From Rhyzopertha dominica (Eukaryota > Arthropoda > Insecta > Coleoptera > Bostrichidae), in NCBI GenBank assembly GCA_025024175.1, contig QCXZ01000045.1, forward strand, positions 4,714,649 through 4,778,648: a stretch of DNA of 64,000 nt, written 5' to 3'. Positions within the stretch are counted from its first letter, which is position 1. The number at the start of each line of letters is the position of its first letter. Of this stretch, positions 1-12,027 are shown piece by piece. The notes under the pieces were generated by a model. The model saw only the letters and a list, made by a program, of their open reading frames with translations. It was not told where the DNA came from and did no database searches. The translations under genes were made by a program, and so were the position numbers.

Positions 1-2860
1 TATCCCGAAAAATTTACGCTACTCGGCAACCGTGGCTGGGCCGTGTATGTGTTTGTCATCCAAGCCCGTGATCCAAACGCTGGGTCCGCAGACCGCATCG
101 TATAAGGAAGCAATAGCATCGTTTTCCTATGAGCTGAACAAAGACGCAACCCTGCGCGCATATTGAATCCTGAGGCGAAAATCGAGATTCGGCAATGCTT
201 GTGTCCGGCAGACAGCATAAAACGTTAAAACGGACTTCATTTTTTTTTAAATCAACCAATTATAGTTCTGTTTTCTACTGAGTATTACAAATTATCTGAT
301 TGGCACCCTTTGCATGCTTACAGTTTTTTTTTTATAATCATAATTTAATTTTACGTATATATGTTTTTATTGAAGTTAAGAGACCCGGTATTCATAATCG
401 TCGGATTCTGAAAATTAATTTCGACATGTACATTGAACAACAATTATATATATAGTTCAATACTGAAATCACGAAAAACTACCCGAATGTTTTATGAAAT
501 TTTTCATTTTCCCAAGATTATTCTAAGAGCTATCCTCTTAAATAAACAATTTTAAGCAGATACCGTCAAACATTTAACAGAATTAATTAAATACGTGTTA
601 TGAATTTAGTCAATCTGAAATCATTGAAGAATTTCACACAAAAAGAAAATAACAAAATAAGTAAGCGCCAATACCCATATAATCGCTTAATGCTGTCTGC
701 CGGACTTCCGAATACATCTTCAGATTGGTCTCGACATATATCGGCTTCTCCTCTCCGGTGCAGTACAGGTGCACGCTTAACGTTGAAATTATGAAGCTAG
801 TTGCCAGATTAGGTTATTTGTTACCAAATGAACTATCTTTTTAACTTGCGGCGATATGAAAATTTACAGAAGTAGCAAGTAATAAACAACAACAACTACG
901 AGTATATACAAAATTATTTACTAATTTATAAATAAATAATATTGACCAACTAGAGTGGACCAAAGTTTTTACTGCCGACCCAATAGAATTTGTCACGAGC
1001 CGCCACTGTCATGTGTTTAGTCTAATGTGACTTACGCTTAGAAGGCATTTTACGTCTCTCTGAATTTTCTGTATCATAATTGTGTGATATTTTGTACACA
1101 TCGTTATATCTTATTTTGTTCCGGTTGCGCAGGGTTTTTGTTGCTATAATAAAATGCTTTCTACTGAAGAGACGTCCAAAAAGAACAAAACAAAAGCACT
1201 GTTTTTATATTTGTTGGTTAGTTGGTCGTACCAGCTGTTAATTATACTGTATCGGTATTTTCGTATTTTTGATCTCCTGGATGCTTTATGATTTTATAAT
1301 TAGTCTTAGGACTGCTTCACTGATTTAGTGATCTATTGCAGCGCTTCAAAGGGTGAAAAATAATACGAATTAAAAAAACCAGAAAAAGTCCTTCGTTTGT
1401 AACAATGTAGCTGCAGTTTACCTATTTTTTTTTAAATATTTTACTAACACAACTACAACGGTAATCATACGGGGCCGTGTATATTCACTAGGTATATATT
1501 TTTTGTGATTTATATTTGGCATAAATAAAGTGTAAATTGAGAGTTGCGTTCAGTACGACGGTCCGCGACCTAGTCCTAATCTGTATAGTTTAACCATGGT
1601 ACATCAAATTATTTAGCACAAATTCCATATAAAATTAAATGTTCGCGCTAAAACGCCATCGTCGGATGGGAGTTGCTTTTTTGTTTCGTCAAGTCAAACT
1701 GGCACCTTCAGAGCAGTATTTGCTACGTTATTACATATCATTCTTTGATATCGATAGTATTTTTTTGTTTGTAAATTACAGAACAGATATAGTATACAAT
1801 GCATAAAGTAGAAAAGCCAATGTTATGTCACAACACCGATGAAGATATGAAGCTTTAATATTCCATTTGGGTTTGCTTCTTTGTTTTTTTTATTACTCAG
1901 CTGTAACCAGTTAGTTAGTTAGATAGTTAATTTCGTTTCATACAAAAAAGGAATATAGCAGAATATAATCACAGNATAATCNTAATTCCTAGTTTTAAAT
2001 ATATTTTAATATTTTTTAATCCTTTTCATTGGATTAACCTATATAAAAGTGATTCATGTAGAACTAGTTCACTTAGTAAGCTAATAAATTGCAATTGCAT
2101 TCACTAATATTTTAATAGTTACACTTTTCTTTCATTACAGAATGTTCGATTATCTGTACTGCTGGTTCAACATATTATTTTGAAGATATTTAGCATTGTT
2201 ACATTCAAATGTTTTCAAATTCTTACCAAGGAAATGAACTGCTAACTGGCAGCTGTCTTTGTATTTTTAAATATACTATGACATATTTTCTGCCTTGAAG
2301 GTTGTTTATTTCAAGAACATTTATATCATGTATAATAACTAAAGACACATTGCGTTCATCGCCTAATATTTCTATCACCTGTTTCATTTCGGATTTAACT
2401 GCTTTAACTGCTATTTAATCTCTGATTCAACTAATGTATGCCTGCATCAGGCCTTCTGGATTCTTCGGCTGCCTTGATGCTACGGTGGAGAGCAACGTTG
2501 CCGGCTTGTGCAGATTTCTTCCAGGCTAGGAAATTCACTTAACAATCACCAAGTATCCCACTTTGAGATACTAAAAACCAAGTCATTTTGCATTTTAATA
2601 TTGTAACTATCAACTCAGTTTTAACGGAGCGATTTAACGATTTAGTAAGAATAATATGTACAGTTTATTGAACAAAAGGTTAAAGGGCTAACGAGAGAAA
2701 GTCAAATATACAAACTTATGGCTTGGCAAATGCACAATAGGAGCTTATAGAAAATATTCTATCAAATACGGCGGTTTGATAGTTCGTTTTCGCTTTGTTG
2801 ACCAAAATAATTCCTAGAGAATGAGGATAACTTATTCTGATGATTGCCGAAGTTAGTGTA
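1..2860. other. Gene-free AT-rich stretch
   Basis: I see no gene, RNA or recognised transposon here. The first 240 bases are GC-richer than the rest, but their open frames have no family features. The remainder is AT-rich with many stops in all frames and a few single N bases near 1975-1982. A 16-base inverted repeat within it is listed separately. Confidence 0.6.
203..705. repeat. Inverted 16-base repeat pair
   Basis: GTCCGGCAGACAGCAT at 203-218 is the exact reverse complement of 690-705. A further partial match on the outer side involves ATTCGG/CCGAAT. The roughly 470 bases between the arms show no coding content. It could be a remnant of a terminal-inverted-repeat element or a local duplication. 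No target-site duplication was seen. Confidence 0.6.
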
Positions 2861-2869
2861 TTTTATTTC

Positions 2870-3275
2870 TTCGCGTGCCGCCACTGCCGGTAACGCATCC
2901 ACCTGCCTCTATTGTTCTTGCTGCGGGGTCTAGGAAAGCCGTAACGTTATTTTTTTAAATCTCATTTTCGGCCCGTTATGTGTGCATCGGGTGGAAACAG
3001 CATAGGCTTCGCTTCGTATCGATGGTAATCGAGAGAGAATCGGATGCTTCCAGACAGGTGCCGACGGCGAGGTGGCCCGCGGGCAGATTTTTTGCCGATG
3101 GTGCGGACGCCGACCAGGAGCTCGAATTCGGGTCACCCAACGGTTGGTCTATATATGTTGGATGGCAAAAACTGAAAACGTGTATACGCGAACGAGGCCT
3201 AAAAGGAGTCGATGCGAAATCCGATGCGAGTTTTTATCTTTATACGGGCACTTTAACGATGAGTAAATGATTTTA
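2870..3275. other. GC-richer patch, no supported gene
   Basis: Base composition rises here compared with both flanks, which lengthens chance open frames: 96 codons on plus at 2980-3270 and 68 codons on minus at 2930-3136. Neither frame has a recognisable domain, signal peptide or splice context. It may be a conserved non-coding or regulatory patch. Confidence 0.35.
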
Positions 3276-4420
3276 GTGAAAATAGGGCGACACTGTTTGC
3301 TAAATTGAAATATTTCTCTTGATTATTGATGGTTTTAATATAATGTTAGCCAAACGGTCGCCCATGAAAGAAACTGTACTGATAGGCCTTTTCCCTTAGT
3401 ACAGTCATAAATATTTCTAATTGTTATGTCTAGAACAATTGTTTTTTAATAATCGCAGTCATCAGAAATACATGTTTTAAATTTGACTGTGGCGTGTCCA
3501 ATCACAATCTGATGAATGAAGTTATTTAATAAAAGCCACTTTCAACAGCTTTTCTTCTAAAGAAATACAAATATCTTGGATATGTATGATATAAAACTGA
3601 TATATTGAAGCAAAACTAAAGCAAGAAAACTCATAAATGTGTACAAATGCCAATGAGGCTGAAGAAGAACACAATAAAATTTTATGTGCAGTATTCAGAA
3701 TCGTTTATTTAGTTATGTTGCCGACGAATTCTAGAAAGTATTTTATAACACGAGTTTTTCAAAATGTTTCCGAAATGAACAATAGAATGCTGGGCTTGTC
3801 AGGCCTTTCTCAAAATTTCAGGTAATTGTTTCATATAGTATTAGATTAGAATCCTTATTCAAGTTCAAAATCCAGGAAAGTATGTTACAGCGAAAGGAAA
3901 ACAATATAACCTTTACGATTCATACTTACAGAGGTGGAGACGACAACGTACATTTCCCATGACAGTAGAACGAATTATAGTATAGTAGTTAAAAAAATAC
4001 ACTTCATCTCCACTCGTATCTTACGACGCCACCTTTAGCTACTTATACCAGAATGAGCTAATAAATTCGTGGCCTCCCATAGGAAGGACTCGTTTTTCTT
4101 TTTAATTTTTATATTGTCATACTTAGACATTAAATTCTTTCAAAATTTTATCTAGTAGTTTTTATTTGGTGCCTTTTTAGAGTTCCAAAGTATTCGTCTC
4201 ACTTGATGCGGGAGATTCCGAGCTTGGCTATTGGTCAAGTCTAGGCTATAGGGCCTTTTATCTCCTTCACGAATCTTCGACTGATCAAAATTCGTCTGTT
4301 TTGTTGCGTTATTCGTCAGACTGGTGGCCTAATTCGAAGGCGCTGGTTTCATCATATAATTTCTTATATCAAACACCTACAAAGGTTAAATAAAAGCGAC
4401 TTAGATTAAACGTTAGGTAC
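3276..4420. other. No gene recognised
   Basis: AT-rich sequence with only short frames. The part next to 4421 is flanking DNA of the gypsy-type relic. Confidence 0.6.
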
Positions 4421-4644
4421 AAATTTCGCCGTCGGAAAAGACGATTTTAAAAAAGATTCTGAATTATTAGTACAGAACTTTATTCAACGAATACAAGTTA
4501 GAGACTAAGTATGATACATGTTAAGAATGACAAAGTGAATGAAGTCCTTGTTTTGCTGGATCAGCATTTGCTGCAGCTGCAACGGCATCACGTTGCGGTG
4601 GGACTCTGTTATCTGTAGATTCCCGTGTTTTGGTACTTATAACT
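4421..4644 (-). repeat. 3' LTR of the errantivirus-like relic
   Basis: It matches 5771-5998 through most of its length, including the conserved block around CAGATAACAGAGTCCCACC (minus strand). It begins AGTTAT at 4644, directly after a purine-rich tract (about 4645-4655 on minus). An AATAAAG-type polyadenylation signal sits near 4478-4485. The outer end at 4421 is set by where homology with the other LTR and its primer-binding site stops. Confidence 0.8.
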
Positions 4645-4653
4645 CCTCCGGCC

Positions 4654-5485
4654 TCAGTTGAGAACTACGGGGTTGCCCACGGGGTTCGATAACCTGTCAT
4701 CGGCTGTGGACTGTTGATTGATATTTTTCCTAGTTGGCAAGCACCTAAACAACTTAGAACTTCTTTTATAACAAATACAAAATACATATGCTATTATGAA
4801 TATAAACAAAACGTACAGAATTACCGTGTTCACATTCGCTTGATTGAAACTTAAAGCAAAGTCATTAATTGTAGTTAATTTTTGTTTTTGCTCAAGTAAC
4901 ATACTTCTAACACTATTTGATTATGAGCCAAAAGTGCTGTCTTTTGCTTAAATTTTTCAATTGATGTCTGCATTAGTGTTATTTGATCATTCATTAAATT
5001 TTAATTTTGATTTGGTTGCCTGATAAAGAATCAATGGCTTTATCGTACCTTTCGGCATTGTTTTGATCCAGATTGCCTGTGATAAATTTTAAAACAGAAC
5101 CTAGGCCATTAATAAGACCTCCTTTTGTTCTTTTATTTTGCGTGGGATTTAACTGATCAATTTAATTAAGAATTTTGTTTTCCAATGTGTCAATAAGATT
5201 GTATGAAACAAAATTCTTTTCCCTAACTAGCTGAATGAGATGACTTTTCGAATAGGTTTTTGATTCGATAGTACGAGCTTTGAAGTGAATAAAATTCTTT
5301 AGTTACAATAGTTATATGAAAAAATTGGACAAATGACCAGTAATCTAATTTTAGTTGTGCCTTCCTAATTTTAGGGGTAGGAGTCCTGGATTAGAATTCA
5401 GGTTGTGAAATTTTGTTGGTTCTACATCTGCTCTGGTGGTGCAGAGAATAAATATTATTTTTATTATTGCTTGGATTATCTTCAT
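4654..5485 (-). pseudogene. env: Broken envelope (env, F-type) remnant of errantivirus
   Basis: This minus-strand region resembles the envelope gene of insect errantiviruses, whose product is a baculovirus-F-like membrane glycoprotein. What is visible: an ATG near 5485 followed by a hydrophobic signal-like stretch; a basic cleavage-type motif and the start of a glycine/leucine-rich stretch near 5090-5135; and an 82-codon open C-terminal frame (4654-4902) with one strong membrane segment and a basic cytoplasmic tail. The stop overlaps the polypurine tract beside the 3' LTR, the usual env position. Several in-frame stops and frame changes lie between these parts. The span is far shorter than a normal env of nearly 500 residues, so it is both truncated and interrupted. 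It cannot encode a functional protein. Confidence 0.7.
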
Positions 5486-5752
5486 TTGAATTTCGTGCTT
5501 GTTCTTTCCTTAACGTTCCTTAGGTTCCAAGGATGTATGTTTTTCCTCTAGGCCGTTCTCGTCTAGACGGTTTTGGCGATGCTTGTCCTCCACCGGGCCT
5601 CTCCAAGGGTTGACGATGCTTGTTCTCCCCTCGGCTGTACTATTCCGGGTCCTTTTTCTTCTTTTCTGGATCGAAGTTCGAAGATCGCGAATTATTTTGT
5701 TAAAACAAACAGGCCACGGACCAATATGCCCTCGATTAATGCTCCCTTCGCG

Positions 5753-5770
5753 ATCCTACTGACTGCGCCA
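5753..5770 (-). other. Primer-binding site, tRNA-Ser type
   Basis: TGGCGCAGTCAGTAGGAT on the minus strand directly follows the end of the 5' LTR. It closely matches the tRNA-Ser-complementary primer site known for 297/17.6-type errantiviruses. This fixes the orientation and the inner LTR boundary. Confidence 0.8.
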
Positions 5771-5998
5771 CTTTCGTTTTGCCGTCGGAAAAGACCATTT
5801 TTTAACAAATTCGGTATTACTGGTATAGAACTTTATCCAACGAATACAAGTTAGAGATTAAGTATGATACATATTAAGGATGACAAAGTGAAGTGAAGTC
5901 CTTGTTTTGCTGGACTAGAAAATGCTGCAGCTGCAACGGCATCACGTTGCGGTGGGACTCTGTTATCTGTAGATTACCATGTTTTGATACTTTACACA
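5771..5998 (-). repeat. 5' LTR of the errantivirus-like relic
   Basis: Direct repeat of 4421-4644 with scattered substitutions and small indels. Its outer edge is degraded: the expected AGTTAT start has become TGTGTA. The polyadenylation signal is also mutated. The inner edge abuts the primer-binding site. Confidence 0.8.
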
Positions 5999-8048
5999 TT
6001 TCTGATTTTCACAGAATGACCGGCCAATCGGCTATGTGTGTCCCTGTAATCACAGACCGTAACAACATACTTCATAGTTCTTAAAGCCGCCGCTAGATGA
6101 CTCATTTCCGATTTTTACAAAATGACCCGTAGCGTATCCACGTTGAATATTTGACGTAATTACATCTACAAGGGAGATAATATTGGAAAATTTAAAGGGC
6201 TTGTTATTACTAATTATTGCCACGAATTAATCAACCCACCCTCGTATAACAGGGGAAACTAATTTTTCCCCTCATTTCCGCTTGCCCCACTGAATTTCTA
6301 AATGAAAAATGTGATGCAGCATGCGCTTAAAAATGTCCATAATCCCTAAAACAGTCGTCTATTAAAAATTAAGAATTCTTATGAATTATACATAAACAAG
6401 GAAGATGTGTCGCTCGAAATCTCTTACAATAATTTACACGTGAGGTCATCTGGTTCGACTCAACACTTTTGATTTGTGTGGAAACCCATTAGGCACATCC
6501 TGCTCTCGCTCTCCACCAGAAAACGAATTAATCGCTACTGGCTTTAAAGGTGAAACCGCTGCATAATCGGGACATTACATTAATTAGACGGGCCCGTCCA
6601 CTGTCGCAAAACATTACATGTGTAGTGACTCGAGAACGTAGCTGCAGCTTGCTATTTAGGTGTCGTTAGATTTATGGTGTCCGATGTGTGAACTTTGGAG
6701 GATTTAGAAAGCAACTGAAGACTAATGGTTGAACCGAATGCTTGTATATGAGAGTTGACAGGTCTTAATTGCAGTGATAAATTTGGCGGAATTTGCGTCG
6801 TTGATTTCGGTGTATTATTCAATTTTTAGGCGCCGAAACGTGGTTAGTTTCGAATATAAACGGGCTGAGTAGGAATAGAGACATCAGACTAGACAGCTGG
6901 GAGCGATTCCCATCAAGATTGAAGTATGATAAGCGCTAAGTGAATTTATTTACACATTCCTACCCATATTTCCTGTATTATTTATTGTGTTTACTTTGTG
7001 TGCTTTGAATAATTTGTTACCGCAGTTACAATTTGATTTGTGGAAGACCGTTGTTGCTGAAATTATTACTGCCGTCATTAATTGAGGCTGGGAGGAATTA
7101 AACAAGATTATTATGTATTTATCAGATTCTGGCATAAATGGTTATGTATTTTTGAAGTTTTGAGCATGCCTCATTAGATGCGTTCGCCTCTCGATACCTT
7201 GTTCTTTATTTTTACGTCGTTAGTGTATTGTTATAAAGAAGCCATTAATGTGTTGCTTCCTATTGCTTCTATTGGCAAAATCTATCATTATTCTGTAGAA
7301 GAAAGTTCTGTATTTTGCCTGGCTGGTATAACAGCAAATAACAAGCGCCGAATGCAGGAAGTAATAACTAATGCTTTTTAATTTGGTGAATACAGAATTT
7401 TCTGATTGTAGTAGTGGGAGGGAATTCATATTTATTTTATTGTTAACACTAGATTACTAAATTTTTGTAAATTAACATTCTGTTTCTTTTACAGGTAAGC
7501 AGTTTGCGAAATAAATACACGATGGTGGTATGTACAAGTAGTATGATTACAATTTCTGACTGATAAGTTATAGTCTGCGAATGTTTTTAAAATAAATTGT
7601 ACTAATGATTGCTCCGGAACCCGTTAGTATGATTATAACATCATGCTGATGTTTTTACACGTGAATTCTCATAAAAAAGACAAATCCTGATTATATCCGC
7701 ATGGTGTTTTATTAACATGCCTTTATACTAAATATAGCGTTTACATATTACCGATACAATGCGAGCGTATAGCTTGGTAGAAATTTAGTGCATCAAATGT
7801 AGTTTTTTTCTTATACTCGGACATTTTGAACATTTCTGATTACTTCAGGGGCAATTAGCCTGCACTTATGTTTTACTCGTCCTTTCAGCCCCTCAACATT
7901 TCCCTGTTCCGTCTACTTCCGTTCTACTTTCGAAGTACCCATATAAAAAGTAGTCCAAAGGATTGAATTGTGAAACCTGGGTAGTCATTAAAAGCATTCT
8001 CTCCTACCAATCCATAGTCAAATTCGAATCCTGCGAGAATTTCAAATA
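5999..8048. other. No gene; GC-richer patch at 6230-6930
   Basis: No coding or RNA gene recognised. The part from about 6230 to 6930 is less AT-rich and holds a TTAATTAG homeodomain-type site near 6580. It resembles regulatory or conserved non-coding DNA, but this is a guess from composition only. Confidence 0.4.
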
Positions 8049-8304
8049 TTACACTCCATTGAAATTTGTTGGGCCTAATACAACAATGACTGTTTCTGGA
8101 TGTTGAGTTTAGCCGTCCCTGGTGTGGATTCTCTTTTGTCTAATAACATTACCATATAACATAAACATTAATGCATCAGAAAATAGGATGTTTTCTATAG
8201 TGATTCTGGCTTTTACGTCTAGAGTACGTGATTCCTGATTAGTAGGTAGTGGCGATCTCTTCTTCATTGACGTTTCGCCCACTGCTGTGGTGAACATCGT
8301 CAGA
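8049..8304 (-). mobile_element. 3'-terminal fragment of a Penelope-like element
   Basis: The minus strand carries the same terminal signature as the two better PLE copies at 48890 and 51300. The block at 8267-8304 (plus) starts TTGACGTTTCG and ends TCAGA at almost the same spacing: 38 bases here, 37 in the other two. The frame just before it still shows the serine/aspartate-rich C-terminal style of those copies. The RT and GIY-YIG parts are missing, so this is only the extreme 3' end. The assignment depends on the comparison inside this window. Confidence 0.55.
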
Positions 8305-8419
8305 GTTCATTGTGGAAGTGTTTACAACTTTCTTATAAATTTATAAATTTAGGAACGTAGCACTCGTGCACTCCATCAGTAATTTTGTAATATATTGTAA
8401 TTACTAAGAACTTTATAGA

Positions 8420-9560
8420 ATGTTTAGAAGACTGCAGAACATTCTACGCAATTCTGGAAGATTCCATACTGTTCTAGAAATTGTGGTAATCTTGAAATGA
8501 CCTCAGAACATCGATTTTTGCCATCCCCATCGCGAGACGGTTACGGCATTGTGCCACACTTCGGATTTCTTTCGTCTTCTGTTGAATGTTCTAGAATGTT
8601 CTATGATCTCGATATGTTGATTTTTGACATCTCAACCACGAGATGGTTACGGCAATGTTTCACATTTAGGAACTTTTCGTCTGTTGATGAATTTTCCCGA
8701 ATGTTTTATGGCCTTCTCGACACGTCACTTTTCGATTTTTCCATCGCGAGACAGTTTCGGCAATGCGCCATATTTAAAGGTTCTCTGGTAGTGTGTTAAA
8801 TTTTGTAGAATGTTCTCCAACTTCTGGATATATCGATTTTTGAGTTCCCCACCGCAAGACGGTTTCGTCTACTACACTAGGATTCTCTTGTCTTCTATTG
8901 AAACTTCAAGAATATTTTATGACATATTCGAGACGTCAAGCATTCCACTTCGCCCCTTGCGATGAATTTCCAGAATGTTCTATGACCTCGAAACGTTGAT
9001 TTTAGATTTTTCCACTGCGAGACTATAAGCCACGCTTGGGGGTTTTATAGTCTTCCGTCGAATTGTTCAAACTGTTTTCTATCCTTCTGGAAACATAGAT
9101 TTTTGAGTTCCCCACCCCAAGACGGTTTCAGAAAACTACCAGGTTTGAGGGTTCTCTCTTGTTCTAATGAACCCTCCAGAGTATTCTAGGACACTCTCGA
9201 GACGTCAAACATTCCGCTCTCCGTCTACGATGAATTTTGCAGAATGTTCTATGTCCTCGAAACGCTGATTTTCATTTTCTTCACAGCGAGACAATTTCGG
9301 CATGTGCCAGGCTTAAGATTTTTTTAGTCTTCTGTCAGATTTTCTAGAACGTTCTCTGACTTCTGGAAACACCGATTTTTGAGTTTCCCGTCTTTTCTCG
9401 TCTTCTATTGAATCTTCCAAAATGATATTCTCGAAACGTCAAATATTCAATTTCCCCCTTGCGAGACGGTTTCGGTAATGTGGCACACTTAGTTGTTCTA
9501 TCGTCTTCTGTCGAATTTTCGAGAATCTTCTCAAACCTTCTCTAAACGTGGAATATGCCC
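8420..9560. repeat. Tandem satellite, ~106-bp period, rich in heat-shock elements
   Basis: About ten diverged monomers lie head to tail. The recurring landmark is a GCGAGACGGTTTCGG-like box at about 8534, 8640, 8748, 8856, 9119, 9288 and 9463, with units near 8960 and 9228 where the box is lost. It is followed by a CTTTCGTCTTCTG-like box, a GAA/TTC alternation, and CTCGAAACGTTGATTTT or GAGACGTCAAACATTCC. Spacings between early boxes are 106, 108 and 108 bases. Some units alternate in two or three subtypes, suggesting a weak higher-order repeat. Open frames at 8497-8799 and 9493-9777 are chance frames. Seven perfect arrays of three or four GAA/TTC heat-shock units fall in the block. Confidence 0.85.
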
Positions 9561-12027
9561 AACAAAATCTGCGGAAGGTTTACACTACCATAACTCCCCA
9601 ATGCTCACACCCATCCCAATCAAACTGTTTCATTACCAATGGGGGACTGTAGGCTATCCACTCCTACAACTACGAGTCTGTGGACTTATGGGTTGTCTTC
9701 GCTTTTGTTTACAAAAAATTTCTTTCCGAATTGCTCTCTGCAGGTTCTTCATTGAACAATCTGTTATCAATTGTTAGGTTATCCGGTTCTGCAAAATGGG
9801 GTTTCCTCTAAAGTTGTTTGATATATTTCGAGGAATTCAGTTACACAAACCGATTAATGCACAAAACAATTTCCTTTTCGCTTAACCGCATGGACTTGTT
9901 CTCTAGCAAATGTCAAATTTCACACTAATATTAAAATAAAAAACGTGATATATTAAATGGGTATTGGCACTAGTACCTCGGATAAGCAAAATCAGGAAGT
10001 GAAAAAGAAGTACACCACAAGCAATACGTCAACGTGAAAGCCAATTTATCTTATACGTTTCAGTACCTGTTTAAGAAAACAATAGCTCGGCTATCATTGG
10101 AAACCGTAAATTACTGGCTAAAAGGCATGCCCAACCGTTTCACAAACAATTTCCCGCTGTCAACCGAAGGTCTGCTTTCAGAGACGGCGTGAAGGTTGCC
10201 ATAATCCCATTCCGTAGACTTTTCCCATTCATTATCGATAACACTGGATATCTTAATTTTTAATCCGCGTGTCCGTATTGTCGTTGGTCCCCAGGTATCT
10301 GTGCCAGTTTCGCAACGCACAACGTGTAGTGCGAGGAGAAAAAAGGAAATTGTGCTCTACATGTCGATAAGCATCGATTATGCATAGGAATGGGCGTCGC
10401 TGTCGTACGAAACAGAGATTGTGCGGGGCCGTTATGGTGAAAGACGCTCCTACGTTGAGGGAAATGGTCTGCAGGTGATGTACTGCAAGGTTGCCAGACG
10501 TGGAACGAGAATCTGCTTACTGGTCCAACATTCTTTCGTTGTGATCAGATATCTTCGCACGATGGTTAAATTGCACTAGTTGCAAATCGCATATCCTAAA
10601 GACATTTCTAGAACATCAGTAGGTAATTAATAATACCACTTTTTATGTAATTGTGAAATGTCTTCCATACCGGAGCTATAAAGCTACCACATCATATTTT
10701 TCTACTTTATTAATCTATCCGTTTTTATTATTTAAAAGGTTTGGTTGTTACGTCGATATTCAATAGAAGTTAATTCATTTTACAGTGATTTACGATGTTT
10801 CTTCATCGTTTCACATTCCAGGCATTTCACGTTCAGTTATTTTCAATTCTTCCAGTGTACGGAAATTTATCACGCATGATTTCAAATATTCACAAATATA
10901 AAAAATCACAAATATAAAAGTCACATGGTCGAATAGGACCCGGTACATTTCAAAGTCAGAGGAAACAACATGGCCTTGTGGATAGTGGTCATAATACATT
11001 TACTAAACCATCAACATCGTCTTTAAACGCTCTGACATTTCTACCAAAATGTAAAATAGCCTCACATAACTAACAGCATGTGTTTGTTCTTCTCTGAAAT
11101 GGAACTTCTTTCGGTATCCTGGTAGTCGTTTCGTAAAATATTTAGGTAACTAGAATTTCGAATGGAATTCCATGCGTCGGAGGTTATGATTTCGAGTATT
11201 TCTAATCTGTGGTAGACTCAAGCGATTTAATCACATTCCCTTTTAGTTTATCAAAACTGATGAAACTATTATAGGTTAGGTACATTTTCACCGTAGACCT
11301 CAAAATGTCGTTTTCGCAATTTTCGTGTATGGGGTCAACGAGGCTAGCGGCAAAGCACCCACATTGTTTAAGCCTCATCAGCGAAACATTAACATCCGAC
11401 ATTTCCCTCAGACAATTTAAATTAAAGTGATGTATGAATATGGCCCATGGCTACGCCAATTATGTACAAAATCCCTGTAATTACCTCCAAGTATGTATTC
11501 CGATTATACGTTAATTGCGGATTAGTCCGTATGTTGCTAAGAATTTATTGCCATTAATAATTCACCGCCTTTCAACAGCGCTTCGTGCACTAAACGTCTG
11601 TATTATGGCCAGTGCAGTGTCGCAAAGCGCTATTAAATAGTTTTGGAGTCATTAATATAAACATACACCAGCATCTTCAGCCATTGTGCGGAGAAGGACG
11701 GACGCATTTTATGGTTAGACGAAATCCTAACGGACGAAGCATTAACTCCTCCGCAAGCAATTATAGAATGTGCAATTGAAAGGTTCGATGTGGCTGTGTT
11801 GACAGGCATTCAAGATGCTCGATGAACAAGATAGTTACAAATCAGTGTATAGAGCGGTTGGTTGTTTTATGAACTGTACTGTAACAGTTAATTGGTGTTG
11901 AGATGTGTTAATTCATGCCAGCGTATTTTTTACAGATTAGACTGTTTCGTTTTTTTATTATTGGTATCTTAGCATGTTTCCGTGACATCGAAAACTGTTG
12001 TTTCATTTTTGCATGCTTAGCAAAATA
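9561..12027. other. No gene recognised; GC-richer parts
   Basis: No coding gene, RNA or repeat recognised. The parts at about 10090-10560 and 11400-11800 are less AT-rich than the flanks and may be non-coding conserved DNA. The 69-codon minus frame at 10111-10320 has no visible domain. Confidence 0.45.

Larger units (their letters stand above)
4421..5998 (-). mobile_element. Internally deleted errantivirus-like gypsy element
   Basis: Two direct repeats of about 225 bases (4421-4644 and 5771-5998) bracket about 1.1 kb. Read on the minus strand, the order is 5' LTR, a primer-binding site directly after it, a short leader, a broken env-like frame, a polypurine tract and the 3' LTR. The 3' LTR starts AGTTAT, as known for gypsy-group errantiviruses. 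Gag, protease, RT and integrase are absent, so most of the usual interior is gone. The LTRs differ at many positions, so the insertion is old. No clear 4-base target duplication is visible (GTAC at 4417-4420, TTTC at 5999-6002). Family assignment is from structure and motifs, not from a search. Confidence 0.8.

Noticed and set aside
2980..3270. 96-codon frame as a gene
   Set aside because: Lies in a GC-rich patch with an overlapping antisense frame and has no domain, splice sites or signal peptide.
8420..9560. CRISPR-like or coding reading of the repeat block
   Set aside because: Repeats are ~106 bases and contiguous without unique spacers, in a eukaryotic context; frames at 8497-8799 and 9493-9777 are not preserved between monomers.
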